A program made the position numbers and the translations under genes. Below are positions 44,450-53,975 of a DNA stretch of 58,622 nt, piece by piece (the first letter of the stretch is position 1; the number at the start of each line of letters is the position of its first letter). The notes under the pieces were generated by a model that saw only the letters and a list, made by a program, of their open reading frames with translations, made no database searches and was not told the origin of the DNA. The DNA is from JAAYZB01 sp035379945 (lineage in GTDB: Bacteria > Bacillota_I > Bacilli_A > Izemoplasmatales > Hujiaoplasmataceae), in NCBI GenBank assembly GCA_035379945.1, contig DAOSWG010000010.1, forward strand, positions 1-58,622. Direction: 5' to 3'.

Positions 44450-45061
44450 TCAGAGATAAACATTTCTCGTCGCAGCCGTTTCCAATGTGGCTTCGCCGTT
44501 TGTCATATCGGCGAAAAGCGCGGTGATTTCATCGCTTTTGCCATTTGCCAGCGAAAAACGGTACGTGATTTTCTCGCCGTATTCAGTTTTTATACAGATG
44601 GCATGGCTGTTTAGGTAACGTTCAACCGGTTTGGTATAAGCATACCCGATATGAAGGATGTAATCTTCTATCGGCGTCTTATACGCGTATTCAGCTATTT
44701 CCAGAAGTTTTCTAGTTGTGGCGGAATAAGCGCGGATTAATCCGCCCGAACCAAGTTTGATTCCGCCAAAGTATCTGACGACGACAATAATGGCGTCGGT
44801 TACATCGTTTTTGTTCAAAACGTCGAGAACCGGAAATCCGGCGGTTCTTACCGGCTCGCCGTCGTCGCTGGCTTTCTGGGTTTCCTTATTGTCTCCCAGC
44901 ACATAGGCGTAGACATGATGTGTCGCGTCCGGATAATCCGCTCGGATTTTATCTAAGAAGGCGGAGGCTTCAATTTCTGACTCTGCCCGCGATAAAAAAC
45001 CGATGAATCGGGAACGGTTGACAACATGTTCCGCCGTGACCGGATATTTGGGCGTTTTCAC
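44450..45061 (-). CDS. YigZ/IMPACT family protein
   Basis: 203 residues. The N-terminal UPF0029/Impact domain shows SRFIGFL, DATHHVYAYVLG, SDDGEPVRTAG and RYFGGIKLGSGGL. The C-terminal 65 residues form a DUF1949-like ferredoxin fold. Members affect translation control, with no firm activity in bacteria. Monocistronic, divergent from cca. Confidence 0.92.
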   Translation of the reverse strand: MKTPKYPVTAEHVVNRSRFIGFLSRAESEIEASAFLDKIRADYPDATHHVYAYVLGDNKETQKASDDGEPVRTAGFPVLDVLNKNDVTDAIIVVVRYFGGIKLGSGGLIRAYSATTRKLLEIAEYAYKTPIEDYILHIGYAYTKPVERYLNSHAICIKTEYGEKITYRFSLANGKSDEITALFADMTNGEATLETAATRNVYL

Positions 45062-45126
45062 TTCGCATCACCGGTCTCATTATAACACAGCGTCGCCGGT
45101 TTTTGATAGAATAACGGACATCTATA

Positions 45127-45135
45127 TGATATAAT
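45127..45135 (+). promoter_or_regulatory. extended -10 promoter of the cca operon
   Basis: TGATATAAT (TGn-TATAAT), 19 bp before the TTG start; TTGATA lies too far upstream (21 bp) to be a normal -35. Confidence 0.5.
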
Positions 45136-45153
45136 TATTTAAAGGTGATTTGT

Positions 45154-46341
45154 TTGGAGAAACGTTTCGAAGCGGCCAGAAAGATCCTGGCAAAACTGAT
45201 CGAAAACAATCACGCCGCCTATATGGTCGGCGGTTTTGTTCGCGATCGGATGCTCGGTCTCGAAACAGACGATATCGACATCACGACTGATGCGAGGCCG
45301 GAGACAGTCGAGTTGCTTTTTGAAAGCGTCAAGGAGACGGGAATCAGATTCGGAACGGTCACAGTCTTGATAGATGGATATTCGTTCGAAGTGACCACAT
45401 TCCGTAGTGAAGGAAAATATTCGAACTTTCGTCATCCGGACACGATTGCTTATTCCGATACCCTGGAAGAGGACTTGAAACGCCGAGATTTCACGATCAA
45501 TGCTTTCGCCATGGCCTATGACGGGTCGGTGATTGACATATTTTCCGGGCGCGACGACTTAAAAAGGCGTCTCATCCGTGCGATCGGATATCCGGAAGCG
45601 CGATTCTATGAGGACGCGCTTCGGATATTGAGAGCCTTCCGTTTTGTCAGCAAACTCGATTTTCAGATCGAAACCGGAACGTTCAAGGCCATTCGCCAGA
45701 ATCGCATGCTTCTGAATAAAATCGCCAGCGAACGCATTTTGCAGGAAATGAAGAAAATAATTCTCTATCCCCATCATGCCAAGGCATTCCGCCTGATGAA
45801 GGAAGCAAGTATCGGCGAAGCCCTTCCTTTCATGAACAAAGCGATCGAATATCTTTCCGGCCGGGAAGACTGGCGGATGTCCGATATCGAAACCTATGCC
45901 CTGGCCACTTTTCTCAATCAAGAAAAAGTTCCGGATGAATGGCGCTTTTCCAATAAGGAAAAGGAACACATCCACAAACTGGCGCAAATCGTCAAAAAAA
46001 CATTTGTAGCCGGATTCGATCCATATACAGTCTATGAATACGGGTTCCATGCCTCAATCGAAGCCAACAACATCATCAAAACGATGGATCCGGATAAAAA
46101 CGGGGAAAAGGACATTATCGCTTTTTGGCAGAAGCTTCCCATCCGCAATGAAACCGACCTTGCTTTCCGGGGAAAAGACATTTTAGCGATACCGGAACTG
46201 AAAGATCCGAAACAAATCGGGAAAATTCTCGAAACCATCATCCGGGAGATCATTTCCGGACGCTTGAAAAACGAACGCGAAGCCATCCGCGGTTTCGTTA
46301 GGAAATATATGGAAAAAGAACTGACGGAGAAGACATCATGA
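45154..46341 (+). CDS. cca: CCA tRNA nucleotidyltransferase
   Basis: 395 residues from TTG 45154, chosen because AAAGGTG lies 6 bp upstream; GTG 45145 overlaps that site. Class II nucleotidyltransferase head: MVGGFVRDRMLG, DDIDITTDA (catalytic Asp pair), RRDFTINA and YEDALRILRAFRF. It adds or repairs the 3' CCA of tRNAs. Most tRNAs in this window already encode CCA, so here it mainly repairs. Its stop overlaps the pullulanase start (ATGA). Confidence 0.94.
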   Translation: MEKRFEAARKILAKLIENNHAAYMVGGFVRDRMLGLETDDIDITTDARPETVELLFESVKETGIRFGTVTVLIDGYSFEVTTFRSEGKYSNFRHPDTIAYSDTLEEDLKRRDFTINAFAMAYDGSVIDIFSGRDDLKRRLIRAIGYPEARFYEDALRILRAFRFVSKLDFQIETGTFKAIRQNRMLLNKIASERILQEMKKIILYPHHAKAFRLMKEASIGEALPFMNKAIEYLSGREDWRMSDIETYALATFLNQEKVPDEWRFSNKEKEHIHKLAQIVKKTFVAGFDPYTVYEYGFHASIEANNIIKTMDPDKNGEKDIIAFWQKLPIRNETDLAFRGKDILAIPELKDPKQIGKILETIIREIISGRLKNEREAIRGFVRKYMEKELTEKTS

Positions 46342-48437
46342 CAAAAGACGACCGCAAATTTTATTGTTATCTTGATGATTTCGATCTTTTGACAATCATC
46401 GTTCCCGGTGCAAACTATAAGCCGACGGACACATACAGTCTGAACGGAAACGACGAGACCATCCCGCTTGTGATCGGACAACAAATAGCGCTTGACAAAG
46501 AAACCAAATTGGTTTGTTCGTTCGACGCCTACATCGAACTTAGAAAGATCTATTACGTTGAAAACCAGGACGGCGAATCGTCCGAGCTATATACCGGCAA
46601 AATCGTCCGGACCGAACTGTTCGACAACATCTACCGTTACCGCAAGAACGATCTCGGATTCACCTTCACGAAGGAATCGACGAAATTCAAGATCTGGAGC
46701 CCGGTGGCTAAATCGGTCCGTTTGGAGCTTTTGTATCCGAACGGACGCAAATCATTTCATGATATGGAATATAAAAACGCCGGTGTCTGGCGTCATGTCG
46801 TCGACGAGGATCTGGAAAAGGTGGCATATCGTTACCATGTCTATGTGAACGGCAAGGAAACGATCGTCGAAGATCCTTACGCCCTTTCCAGCAAAACACA
46901 CGGAAGCTATTCGTATGTCATTGACAAAACCAGACTGACGCCGATCGAACCACTTAGGAGCTTTTCTGGCAATCCTTTGGATGCCGTTGTCTATGAAATG
47001 AATGTCCGTGATTTTTCGATGGACGATACTGTGCCTTTCCGGCATCGGGGGAAATTCCTTGGCGTCGTGGAACCGGATCTGAAAACACCAGAAGGCCATC
47101 CAGCCGGACTCGATCATCTGAAATATCTCGGCATAACCCACATCCAATTGATGCCGATCTTCGATTTCGGCGATGTCGACGAGACGAAACCGGACCGGCT
47201 TTACAACTGGGGCTACAATCCCGAACAGTATTTCGTACCCCAGGGATGGTACTCCACCGATCCGGATGATCCGTATTGCCGGATCGAGGAATTAAGGAAA
47301 ATGATCGATGCTCTCCACCGGGAAAACATCGGCGTCATCATGGATGTTGTGTACAACCATGTGTTCGACGCCAAGAAATTTCCGTTTGAAAAATTGGTTC
47401 CCGGTTATGCATATCGTGTCGACAGGCAAGGTATTTACACCGATGTCTCTGGGTGCGGAAACGATCTTGACACCAACCGGGAGATGGTGCGGAAAATCAT
47501 TATCGACTCTGTGCTGTACTGGGCGAACGAATTCAAGGTAGACGGGTTCCGTTTCGATCTGATGGGACTTATCGATTTCGAGACGATGAACGAAGTCAGA
47601 CAGGAACTGTCGGACATCGACGACCATTTTCTGGTTTACGGCGAGGGTTGGAAGATGTATTCGACCAACGTGGGGGACCGGATGGCTCACATGTACAATA
47701 AAAACGTACTCTATACCATCGGATTCTTCAACAGCATATTCCGGGATACAGTCAAGGGGAGCACCTTCGACATCCTGGAAAAAGGCTACGCTACCGGCGA
47801 TCCCGTAAACGCCGAAACCGTGAGACAGTTGCTTTTCGGAAGCGCTCTGGGGCGTTACATCTTCAAATACACCACCCAGTCGATCAATTATGTGGAATGC
47901 CACGACAACATGACGTTCTTCGACAAAGCGATGAAAATAGACAAGGATTCCGTCCTGGCGAAAGAGCAGGAGAAGTTGGCGACATCGATGGTCATTTTGG
48001 CCCAAGGAGTCCCCTTTCTGCATTCCGGTCAGGAATTCTACCGGTCGAAAAAAAACGTGGAGAATTCTTTCAAATCGGGTGATGGAATCAATAAGCTCGA
48101 TTGGAGTCTTCTGGATGAAAACCATGCCGATGTGGAATATCTGAGACATCTCATCAACATCCGTAGGCACTATCCCTGCTTCCGTCTCAAAGCCGATTCC
48201 GAACTCAAAAGATCGGCGGAGGCCTTCGTTTTGCCATCAAAATCGATCATGGTCCATTATAACGGAGAATGTAACCTGATCATCGTTTTTAAACCGCTGG
48301 CAGACGAGGAATTTGTCGTAATACCGGAAGAATACCGTCTACTGTTGTCATCTGTTGGGAAAAAGGATGAACCGGAAGACGGAGCAAGACTCTTCAAAAA
48401 TATCGGAACCTGGATTTTTACGAAAGAAAGTGAGTGA
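46338..48437 (+). CDS. pulA: Type I pullulanase (GH13)
   Basis: 699 residues. An N-terminal CBM48-like domain (about 105-195, FKIWSPVAKSVRLELLY) precedes the GH13 barrel with YNWGYNP (289-295, the type I pullulanase signature), DVVYNH (336-341), GFRFDLMG with nucleophile Asp407, GEGW with acid/base Glu436, and VECHDN. No signal peptide: cytoplasmic cleavage of alpha-1,6 links in glycogen or maltodextrin. Oddly placed between cca and yhaM, coupled to cca by a 4-bp overlap. Confidence 0.95.
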   Translation: MTKDDRKFYCYLDDFDLLTIIVPGANYKPTDTYSLNGNDETIPLVIGQQIALDKETKLVCSFDAYIELRKIYYVENQDGESSELYTGKIVRTELFDNIYRYRKNDLGFTFTKESTKFKIWSPVAKSVRLELLYPNGRKSFHDMEYKNAGVWRHVVDEDLEKVAYRYHVYVNGKETIVEDPYALSSKTHGSYSYVIDKTRLTPIEPLRSFSGNPLDAVVYEMNVRDFSMDDTVPFRHRGKFLGVVEPDLKTPEGHPAGLDHLKYLGITHIQLMPIFDFGDVDETKPDRLYNWGYNPEQYFVPQGWYSTDPDDPYCRIEELRKMIDALHRENIGVIMDVVYNHVFDAKKFPFEKLVPGYAYRVDRQGIYTDVSGCGNDLDTNREMVRKIIIDSVLYWANEFKVDGFRFDLMGLIDFETMNEVRQELSDIDDHFLVYGEGWKMYSTNVGDRMAHMYNKNVLYTIGFFNSIFRDTVKGSTFDILEKGYATGDPVNAETVRQLLFGSALGRYIFKYTTQSINYVECHDNMTFFDKAMKIDKDSVLAKEQEKLATSMVILAQGVPFLHSGQEFYRSKKNVENSFKSGDGINKLDWSLLDENHADVEYLRHLINIRRHYPCFRLKADSELKRSAEAFVLPSKSIMVHYNGECNLIIVFKPLADEEFVVIPEEYRLLLSSVGKKDEPEDGARLFKNIGTWIFTKESE

Positions 48438-48444
48438 ACGCCAC

Positions 48445-49377
48445 ATGAATTTTGAAATCGGACAAAAATACGACTTTTACGGAAAAGTCGAACAGACAAA
48501 CAATTCCACCTACGACACCTACGCCTGCAATATTCTAAGCGAGGACGGAGAAAATCTCGTCGTCAGGGTGAACAAGGAAACCACTCTGTCACTGAACAAA
48601 ATCTACTTTTTCGAAACAGAAGCCGTCGTCTTCAAAGAGAAGATTCATCTCCAGGCTTCTTCCTGCCGGTCGCTTTCCCAAATGGATATGACCGATGACG
48701 AGAAAGAAAGACTGTTCCGGATTTTCTACCAGTATGCTCCGATCAATCTGGTTCAAGTGAAAAAAGGGATCGAAGACAGGCTCAATGCCATAAAGAACAA
48801 AGCTATCAGAGAAATAACCGCGGAGATTTACAACCGGTTTGCGGATGATTTCTATCTTTATCCTGCCGCCACCCGTTACCATCACGCTTACATATCCGGA
48901 CTTTCATATCACACGTATTCGATGATCCGGCTGGCGGAAGGGTTCCTGTCGACCTATCCGTTTCTGAATGAGGATCTTGTTTATGCCGGTATCATTTTGC
49001 ACGATGTCGGAAAAATTCTCGAGTTCGATTCGTTCGAAGGCAGCGAATATACGATCAAAGGCCGCCTCGTCGGACATATCACGATGGGAGTGGAATTAAT
49101 CCGGCTCGCCGCTGAAAAACTCGGATACATGGAAGCGGAGGAAACAATGCTTCTGGAGCATATCGTACTGAGCCACCATTATTACGGAAACTTCGGATCA
49201 CCTAAGAAACCGAATATCGCCGAAGCGCTCGTCATTCATTTCCTCGACGACGCCGATTCCAAACTTTGCGTGCTTGGCGAGGAACTTGATCTGGTCGATG
49301 AGGGCGAACTTACTTCCTCGATCGGGGTTTTGGACCGGGAGAGGTATTACAAACACAAACTGACGGAAGACAAATGA
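48445..49377 (+). CDS. yhaM: YhaM-type 3'-5' exoribonuclease (OB-HD)
   Basis: 310 residues from ATG 48445; an in-frame upstream start at 48355 lies inside pulA. An N-terminal OB-like domain (about 1-80) binds single-stranded nucleic acid. The HD domain has YHHAYISGLSYH, ILHDVGK and EHIVLSHH. Length matches YhaM of B. subtilis (314 aa). It degrades RNA or DNA from 3' ends. Starts 7 bp after pulA, so last gene of the cca-pulA-yhaM operon. Confidence 0.92.
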   Translation: MNFEIGQKYDFYGKVEQTNNSTYDTYACNILSEDGENLVVRVNKETTLSLNKIYFFETEAVVFKEKIHLQASSCRSLSQMDMTDDEKERLFRIFYQYAPINLVQVKKGIEDRLNAIKNKAIREITAEIYNRFADDFYLYPAATRYHHAYISGLSYHTYSMIRLAEGFLSTYPFLNEDLVYAGIILHDVGKILEFDSFEGSEYTIKGRLVGHITMGVELIRLAAEKLGYMEAEETMLLEHIVLSHHYYGNFGSPKKPNIAEALVIHFLDDADSKLCVLGEELDLVDEGELTSSIGVLDRERYYKHKLTEDK

Positions 49378-49410
49378 AAACGTCGCGGAAATCCGCGACG
49401 CTTTTTCTTT
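49377..49410. terminator. bidirectional terminator
   Basis: CGTCGCGG-AAAT-CCGCGACG with a CTTTTTC tail on + and AAAA on the other side. Confidence 0.85.
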
Positions 49411-49417
49411 TCTGAAA

Positions 49418-50305
49418 TTATTGATTGTTATCATAATAGCTTTTAACATAATCCCATGTCATGTTGCATCCGGCGATATCGCTTGAAGCCACTGCGAGAC
49501 CGGCAACGATCGTTGCCATCACCTGGGCTTTTTCGATGTCGCCATCTTCATAAAAAGATGTTATGAACCCGGCAGTAAAACTGTCACCCGCCCCGTTTGA
49601 GTCGACATACGGAAAATCGAAAATTCCGTATTCATGGATATTTTTCTCTTGATCAACGACGATAGAACCGTCCCGGCCCTTGGTAGCTATTGCCAGTAAT
49701 TTGCCATCGCGGACGAATTGTTTGAGAACGGGTACCGGATCTTTTAATGCATCATTGCTCATGATTATGTAGTCGGCCGACTTGATGAAAGGTTCATAAT
49801 AGGGGTTTTTGCCGTCATAATCGTGGAGATCGACCCAAACCGGCTTGCCGGCTTTTTTGATTGTAGCCGCCATGTCGCTTAGATAAGAAATGATATTGAG
49901 ACAAATGACGTCCGCCTTGTCTACAAGCGACATGACCTCTTCTTTGTCCAATTCTTTATTGTCATAACCAAAGCGAGTGAAAATGCTGAGACGGTCGCCG
50001 GATTTTGTCATCAGGTTGATATGCTTTTCCGTTCCAAAGGCGTTATGGCCAAAAACAAGATCGATTCCGTTTCGGCGGAAGTATTCTTTCTGGATTCGGG
50101 CTTCTTCATCGTCGCCAAGCATTGTATGCAAGCAAACATCGTGTCCGAGCCGTTTCAAAGCGACGGCTTTGCCCGTCCCGGTGCTTCCGACCATTTGAAA
50201 TGATTTTCCAAAAACGGTTTGAGGATAAGGATCGGGAAGTTTGTCCAGCATGACGATCTCGTCGACGGAAGTGCCGCCGAGGACTAAGATTTTCAAAGGT
50301 TTCAT
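49418..50305 (-). CDS. PfkB-family carbohydrate kinase
   Basis: 295 residues from ATG 50305, with GGAGG upstream; a longer in-frame start at 50338 lacks a ribosome site. N-terminal LVLGGTSVDEIVMLD and the C-terminal signature DSNGAGDSFTAGF with catalytic Asp. Substrate unknown; ribokinase-like size. Monocistronic. Confidence 0.9.
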   Translation of the reverse strand: MKPLKILVLGGTSVDEIVMLDKLPDPYPQTVFGKSFQMVGSTGTGKAVALKRLGHDVCLHTMLGDDEEARIQKEYFRRNGIDLVFGHNAFGTEKHINLMTKSGDRLSIFTRFGYDNKELDKEEVMSLVDKADVICLNIISYLSDMAATIKKAGKPVWVDLHDYDGKNPYYEPFIKSADYIIMSNDALKDPVPVLKQFVRDGKLLAIATKGRDGSIVVDQEKNIHEYGIFDFPYVDSNGAGDSFTAGFITSFYEDGDIEKAQVMATIVAGLAVASSDIAGCNMTWDYVKSYYDNNQ

Positions 50306-50364
50306 CGTTTTCCTCCGAATATGTGCCTTCAAGAGCAATTATAAATCATTTTCGTTTTTAGGGA

Positions 50365-50404
50365 AACAAAAAAGCGGATCGTTTTTCGGATCCGCTTTAT
50401 TTTG
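50365..50404. terminator. terminator of the 50413 gene
   Basis: AAAGCGGATC-loop-GATCCGCTTT. On the minus strand the hairpin is followed by TTTTTTG, ending the large gene below. Confidence 0.8.
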
Positions 50405-50412
50405 TCAAATGA

Positions 50413-53400
50413 TTAGTCGGTGATGTATTCGGAGTATAAAGCTTGGTAGTAGATGTTTTGGACTTTGACCAATTGGAGTTTGATTTCCTGATCGGTGAAA
50501 GGATTGCTTGGATTGTCAACGAACGTACCGGTCACGATGCGGTCGATGATGTCGATGTTGATGTTGCCGACGGTGTATAGTCCGGAAATCAGATCTCCTG
50601 TGTATACATCGAGGTTCGTTCTTAGCGTCGCAGGAATTTCGGGAACGACAATGCCGTATTCCGTTTCAACGTCTTCGTTTGCAAGATCGAAGAGTTGGCT
50701 GTAGAAATAATAATCGGCATATAGCGTAAACTGTTCCAACGTGGGTTCGCCATCTGCGTTTTCCACTCCGCTTGTGTAAACCGGATTGAGCGGATCGCTT
50801 TCTTGGAAAATGGCGGTCGGTTGATCAAAGCCGCTTCCCTGGGTCGCAAGGATTATGTGGATACCGAACATCGTCGAGACGAGATCGGAGAACATCTGAT
50901 CCTCATCCTCGTTTTGTGGCAAGATGTATTCCTGATACAGGGCAGTAAGGGCATCGACGAATTCGGTGACATAATTATTATCCAGAACGCCGTATTCGCC
51001 CGAATAAGTCAGGGATTCTTCCTCGTCGTCGTCATTGGTCATGTCAAGCAGTTCGGTCATGATCTGAAATCCGGCTTTTTTGTAATCGCCCCAGACCTCG
51101 TCATCATAGGATGCCGAGCGATACTCGGTGACTAGCGTATCCAGATCATTGTCGGAATCCTCGTCGAAGTAGTTGACTACAGCCGCTTTAAATCCGGAAA
51201 GCAAAGTGTCAAGATTATCGGCAGCGATTGTATCGAGGCTGTCGCGGTATTCGAAGTAATCATCGTAAGTTCCGTCTTCGTCGAAATCGAAGAAGAGAAG
51301 CAAGTGATTGACATCGAGGCTGAAGTAATTTTCATAATAGTCCTGAACGGTCGGATAGAGCAGTTCCAGAATATCGTAGTTGTCGACCATCTCTTTGATG
51401 AAGAATGCCTGGACGGTCTGAAGGACATAATTCTCAAGCAATTCGGATTCGCTCTTGGCGCCGTCATAGGCAAGGTAGAGGAATTCCTGGAAAGAATTGT
51501 ATCCGTAGTAAGCTTGAAGAATGGTTGAATAGTTGGCGTATGTGGCTTTGACTGATTCGACATTTGTTAGCAAGGTTTCCATCATATCGCTTTTGTTTTT
51601 GTAAAGATCTTTTTCCGTTCCGAACAGTTGTTCGAAATACGTGGAATAGAGAGCTTCTTTATATTGTGTCGCGTATACGGCGTAAACAGCCGCGTTCTTG
51701 TTAAGGCAATATACGAAGAAATCCTGAGCGGTTATTTCGACGCCTTCGTCCGGGTTACCGACGACTCCGGTCGTGTAGGCGAGAATTTTCTTGTCGCCTT
51801 TGACGTCGTAATCGTAACTGTCATATACCTGGGCATAGGACAAACCGAGATAGAAGTCTTCGATCGTGAAACCGTATTCGGCCCGCATTTGTGCCAGATA
51901 TTCGGTAACGGTGTCGCTGGCGTCAGAAGCGGACAGGATAGCTTCCACCAGGTCGCTTTGGATCGAATAGTACAGCTCATCGTTATTGAGAATGCTTTGG
52001 AACGAAGTTTCGTCGGTGTTTTCTGTTGTATCCGATGTTTCGCCGTTTGCCAGGATCGTTACATCAATTTTACCGGTGCGAGTGGTTCCGTTGAAGGCCA
52101 CGATATAGGTCATGGTGACGAGTGTGTCTTCTTCCGGATTGGTAACGGTTCCGTCTGACGTGATGTAGTCGGTGTCTCCGGAAACCCAAGTGATCGACGA
52201 TCCGTACCAGCCGGTGGCGGGAAGCGTGACGTCTTCGCCGATCGTTGTCGGGATGACGATGTTCGCTTCGATGTTGTCGAGCATGATGCTTTCGGCATCG
52301 AGTTTGTCGGATTGTGTCAGTTTGTATACCATGAAGTAATATGTGTCCTCGTCGCCGTTAAAATCCTGGGCGGCGCCGGAATACGGGATGGCATCTTCAT
52401 CGGAAATGTCCATGGTCTCGAACATGTATGTGGCGAGATCGCTGTTGACGGCGTTTACTGCGTCGAAGTTGAAAGTGAGGTAAGAGTTGTCAAGCGCTAT
52501 GAGGTCTTCGGCTGTGGCATCCTCAGCAAGCAGACTCCGGTAATCCCCGTAAACGTAATTGTAGATTTCGATGTATTTGGCAAGGACTTCTTCATTGGAA
52601 AGTTCCGTTGAATTGTATATGGAAGCGGAAGAAACATTCTCGATCGAAGTGTAATATTTGTTGACATAAAGCGAAGTTGTATTCGTGACATCGTTATTCT
52701 CGTGGTCGTAGATGGTTCCGTCTGGATCGATCGTGAAAGCCAACTGTTCGCCGTCACGGTCGTAAACCTTGGTGGATTCCTCTTCATCGGAGGGATCGGT
52801 TTTGGAAACCGTGTAATAGTGCGTATTGGCCTGTTTGTAAGCCTCGGCGAGATCGCTGGAATCGAACAACAGACTGTATGCCACCGCGATCTCCTGATCG
52901 GCATCGATCAGATTGCCGCTGGCGTCCAGCGTGTATTCGGCGTCGTCTTCGTCCACATAGATACCGTTTCCGCCGAAGGTGTAGATCACATCGTCGGCAA
53001 GATTGGCGATATCGCCGTCTTCCGTGTAATAATACGGGGTAACGGTCTGATAAGCCTGTACGATTTCGTCGTTCTCATCGAACAGCGAGTTGAGTTTGAA
53101 AGTGTAGCCGTTGTAATCGCGGAGAGTCTTCGAGTTCAGCGAGAGAAGATTGAAATGCTGAAGCACTGTCGACGCATCGGTAGCGCTCATGAAACGGATA
53201 CGGATGGCTTTGATGTCGTCAAAGGTGTTGTTGATGAAATCCTTGGCGATGTCGACATCACTGACGTCGTCGTTCTCAACGATGGCGTCGCGGACATAAG
53301 CTTGGCGTACGAGAACGATCGTCGCGTAAGCTTCCTCGTTGCCGTCGAATCCGGCCAGAATCATGTTCTGGTCGTAACTCTCTTCCAAAGCGGTTTTGGT

Positions 53401-53763
53401 GTCGGCATCCATAGCGGCGATTTCATCCGCATCGCTTGTCCCGTATATTTCGTTGTTGATCTCGTCTTGAAGTTCATCCTCAGTGATCTGGTTGAAGTAA
53501 TTTGCCAACAGGTCCTCATCGATCATGAACAGAAGTTGCTGAAGACCGTCGGTCTTCTTGATCGACTCGAACATCTCTTCGTTGGTGATTGTGTAGATGA
53601 CGTTTCCGTCACCGTCCAATTTCTCGTAGAAGATATCATTAGGATTGTCAACAGCCGGCGAGTGGGTGTTACCCGTCGAAAAAGTCAGGACGACGGCAGC
53701 CAGCACAACTGTGATCAAAACGGAAAAGATGATGATGATTCTTTTGGTCATTGTACTTTCCAT
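50413..53763 (-). CDS. Large membrane-anchored extracytoplasmic protein, possibly PrsA/SurA-like foldase
   Basis: 1116 residues from ATG 53763, with AAGGAG 9 bp upstream. An N-terminal signal anchor (KRIIIIFSVLITVVLAAVVLT) is followed by a very acidic, Tyr-rich ectodomain. The first part (about 40-260) has a SurA_N-like pattern (helical segment, then a strand KAIRIRFMSATDAS). A bacterial Ig-like domain lies near 540-610 (ITWVSGDTDYITSDGTVTNP). The second part (about 630-1080) repeats the helical pattern and contains SLDVNHLLLFFDFDEDG, reminiscent of the parvulin strand with His. This suggests a duplicated foldase arrangement, but I cannot confirm catalytic residues. It is divergent from the riboswitch-controlled surface operon, which may supply its clients. 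Confidence 0.7.
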   Translation of the reverse strand: MESTMTKRIIIIFSVLITVVLAAVVLTFSTGNTHSPAVDNPNDIFYEKLDGDGNVIYTITNEEMFESIKKTDGLQQLLFMIDEDLLANYFNQITEDELQDEINNEIYGTSDADEIAAMDADTKTALEESYDQNMILAGFDGNEEAYATIVLVRQAYVRDAIVENDDVSDVDIAKDFINNTFDDIKAIRIRFMSATDASTVLQHFNLLSLNSKTLRDYNGYTFKLNSLFDENDEIVQAYQTVTPYYYTEDGDIANLADDVIYTFGGNGIYVDEDDAEYTLDASGNLIDADQEIAVAYSLLFDSSDLAEAYKQANTHYYTVSKTDPSDEEESTKVYDRDGEQLAFTIDPDGTIYDHENNDVTNTTSLYVNKYYTSIENVSSASIYNSTELSNEEVLAKYIEIYNYVYGDYRSLLAEDATAEDLIALDNSYLTFNFDAVNAVNSDLATYMFETMDISDEDAIPYSGAAQDFNGDEDTYYFMVYKLTQSDKLDAESIMLDNIEANIVIPTTIGEDVTLPATGWYGSSITWVSGDTDYITSDGTVTNPEEDTLVTMTYIVAFNGTTRTGKIDVTILANGETSDTTENTDETSFQSILNNDELYYSIQSDLVEAILSASDASDTVTEYLAQMRAEYGFTIEDFYLGLSYAQVYDSYDYDVKGDKKILAYTTGVVGNPDEGVEITAQDFFVYCLNKNAAVYAVYATQYKEALYSTYFEQLFGTEKDLYKNKSDMMETLLTNVESVKATYANYSTILQAYYGYNSFQEFLYLAYDGAKSESELLENYVLQTVQAFFIKEMVDNYDILELLYPTVQDYYENYFSLDVNHLLLFFDFDEDGTYDDYFEYRDSLDTIAADNLDTLLSGFKAAVVNYFDEDSDNDLDTLVTEYRSASYDDEVWGDYKKAGFQIMTELLDMTNDDDEEESLTYSGEYGVLDNNYVTEFVDALTALYQEYILPQNEDEDQMFSDLVSTMFGIHIILATQGSGFDQPTAIFQESDPLNPVYTSGVENADGEPTLEQFTLYADYYFYSQLFDLANEDVETEYGIVVPEIPATLRTNLDVYTGDLISGLYTVGNINIDIIDRIVTGTFVDNPSNPFTDQEIKLQLVKVQNIYYQALYSEYITD

Positions 53764-53797
53764 TGTGGTACGCTCCTTGGTTAAATTCGCACTATTT

Positions 53798-53826
53798 ATC
53801 ATACCATTATTCAATTTGAAAAACAA
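53798..53826 (-). promoter_or_regulatory. promoter of the 50413-53763 gene
   Basis: On the minus strand TTGTTT, 17-bp spacer, TATGAT, about 35 bp before the start. Confidence 0.6.
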
Positions 53827-53864
53827 TAAAAATATTGTGATAAATACATGAGAAGGAGCCTGAC

Positions 53865-53954
53865 ATGGTCTTTCCCGCCAAATGGGATGTTTCAGAGGCG
53901 GTAGATTATTTGTTTGAATTTCATAAAAAAATGAAGATGTTTATTGACAAATAA
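53865..53954 (+). CDS. Possible 29-residue peptide upstream of the riboswitch
   Basis: ATG 53865 preceded by GAAGGAG (53852-53858) at 6 bp; a short frame of 29 codons with TAA at 53952-53954. Its end overlaps the riboswitch promoter -35. A GATAAA with TTGAAA 17 bp upstream could drive it. The peptide (Phe, Lys-rich tail MKMFIDK) matches nothing I know and may be chance. Confidence 0.3.
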   Translation: MVFPAKWDVSEAVDYLFEFHKKMKMFIDK

Positions 53955-53972
53955 AACAGTAAATTATATAAT
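53944..53972 (+). promoter_or_regulatory. consensus promoter of the c-di-GMP riboswitch transcript
   Basis: TTGACA (53944-53949), 17-bp spacer, TATAAT (53967-53972): a perfect match to the sigma-A consensus in both boxes and spacing. Confidence 0.92.
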
Positions 53973-53975
53973 AAC

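Noticed and set aside
47292..48170. A 292-codon minus-strand frame
   Set aside because: It is the antisense shadow of the pullulanase gene, whose family motifs are unambiguous.
52702..53784. A 360-codon open frame on the + strand, and others of 176 and 110 codons nearby
   Set aside because: They are antisense to the large minus-strand gene, arise from its codon bias, and have no ribosome sites or recognisable protein features.
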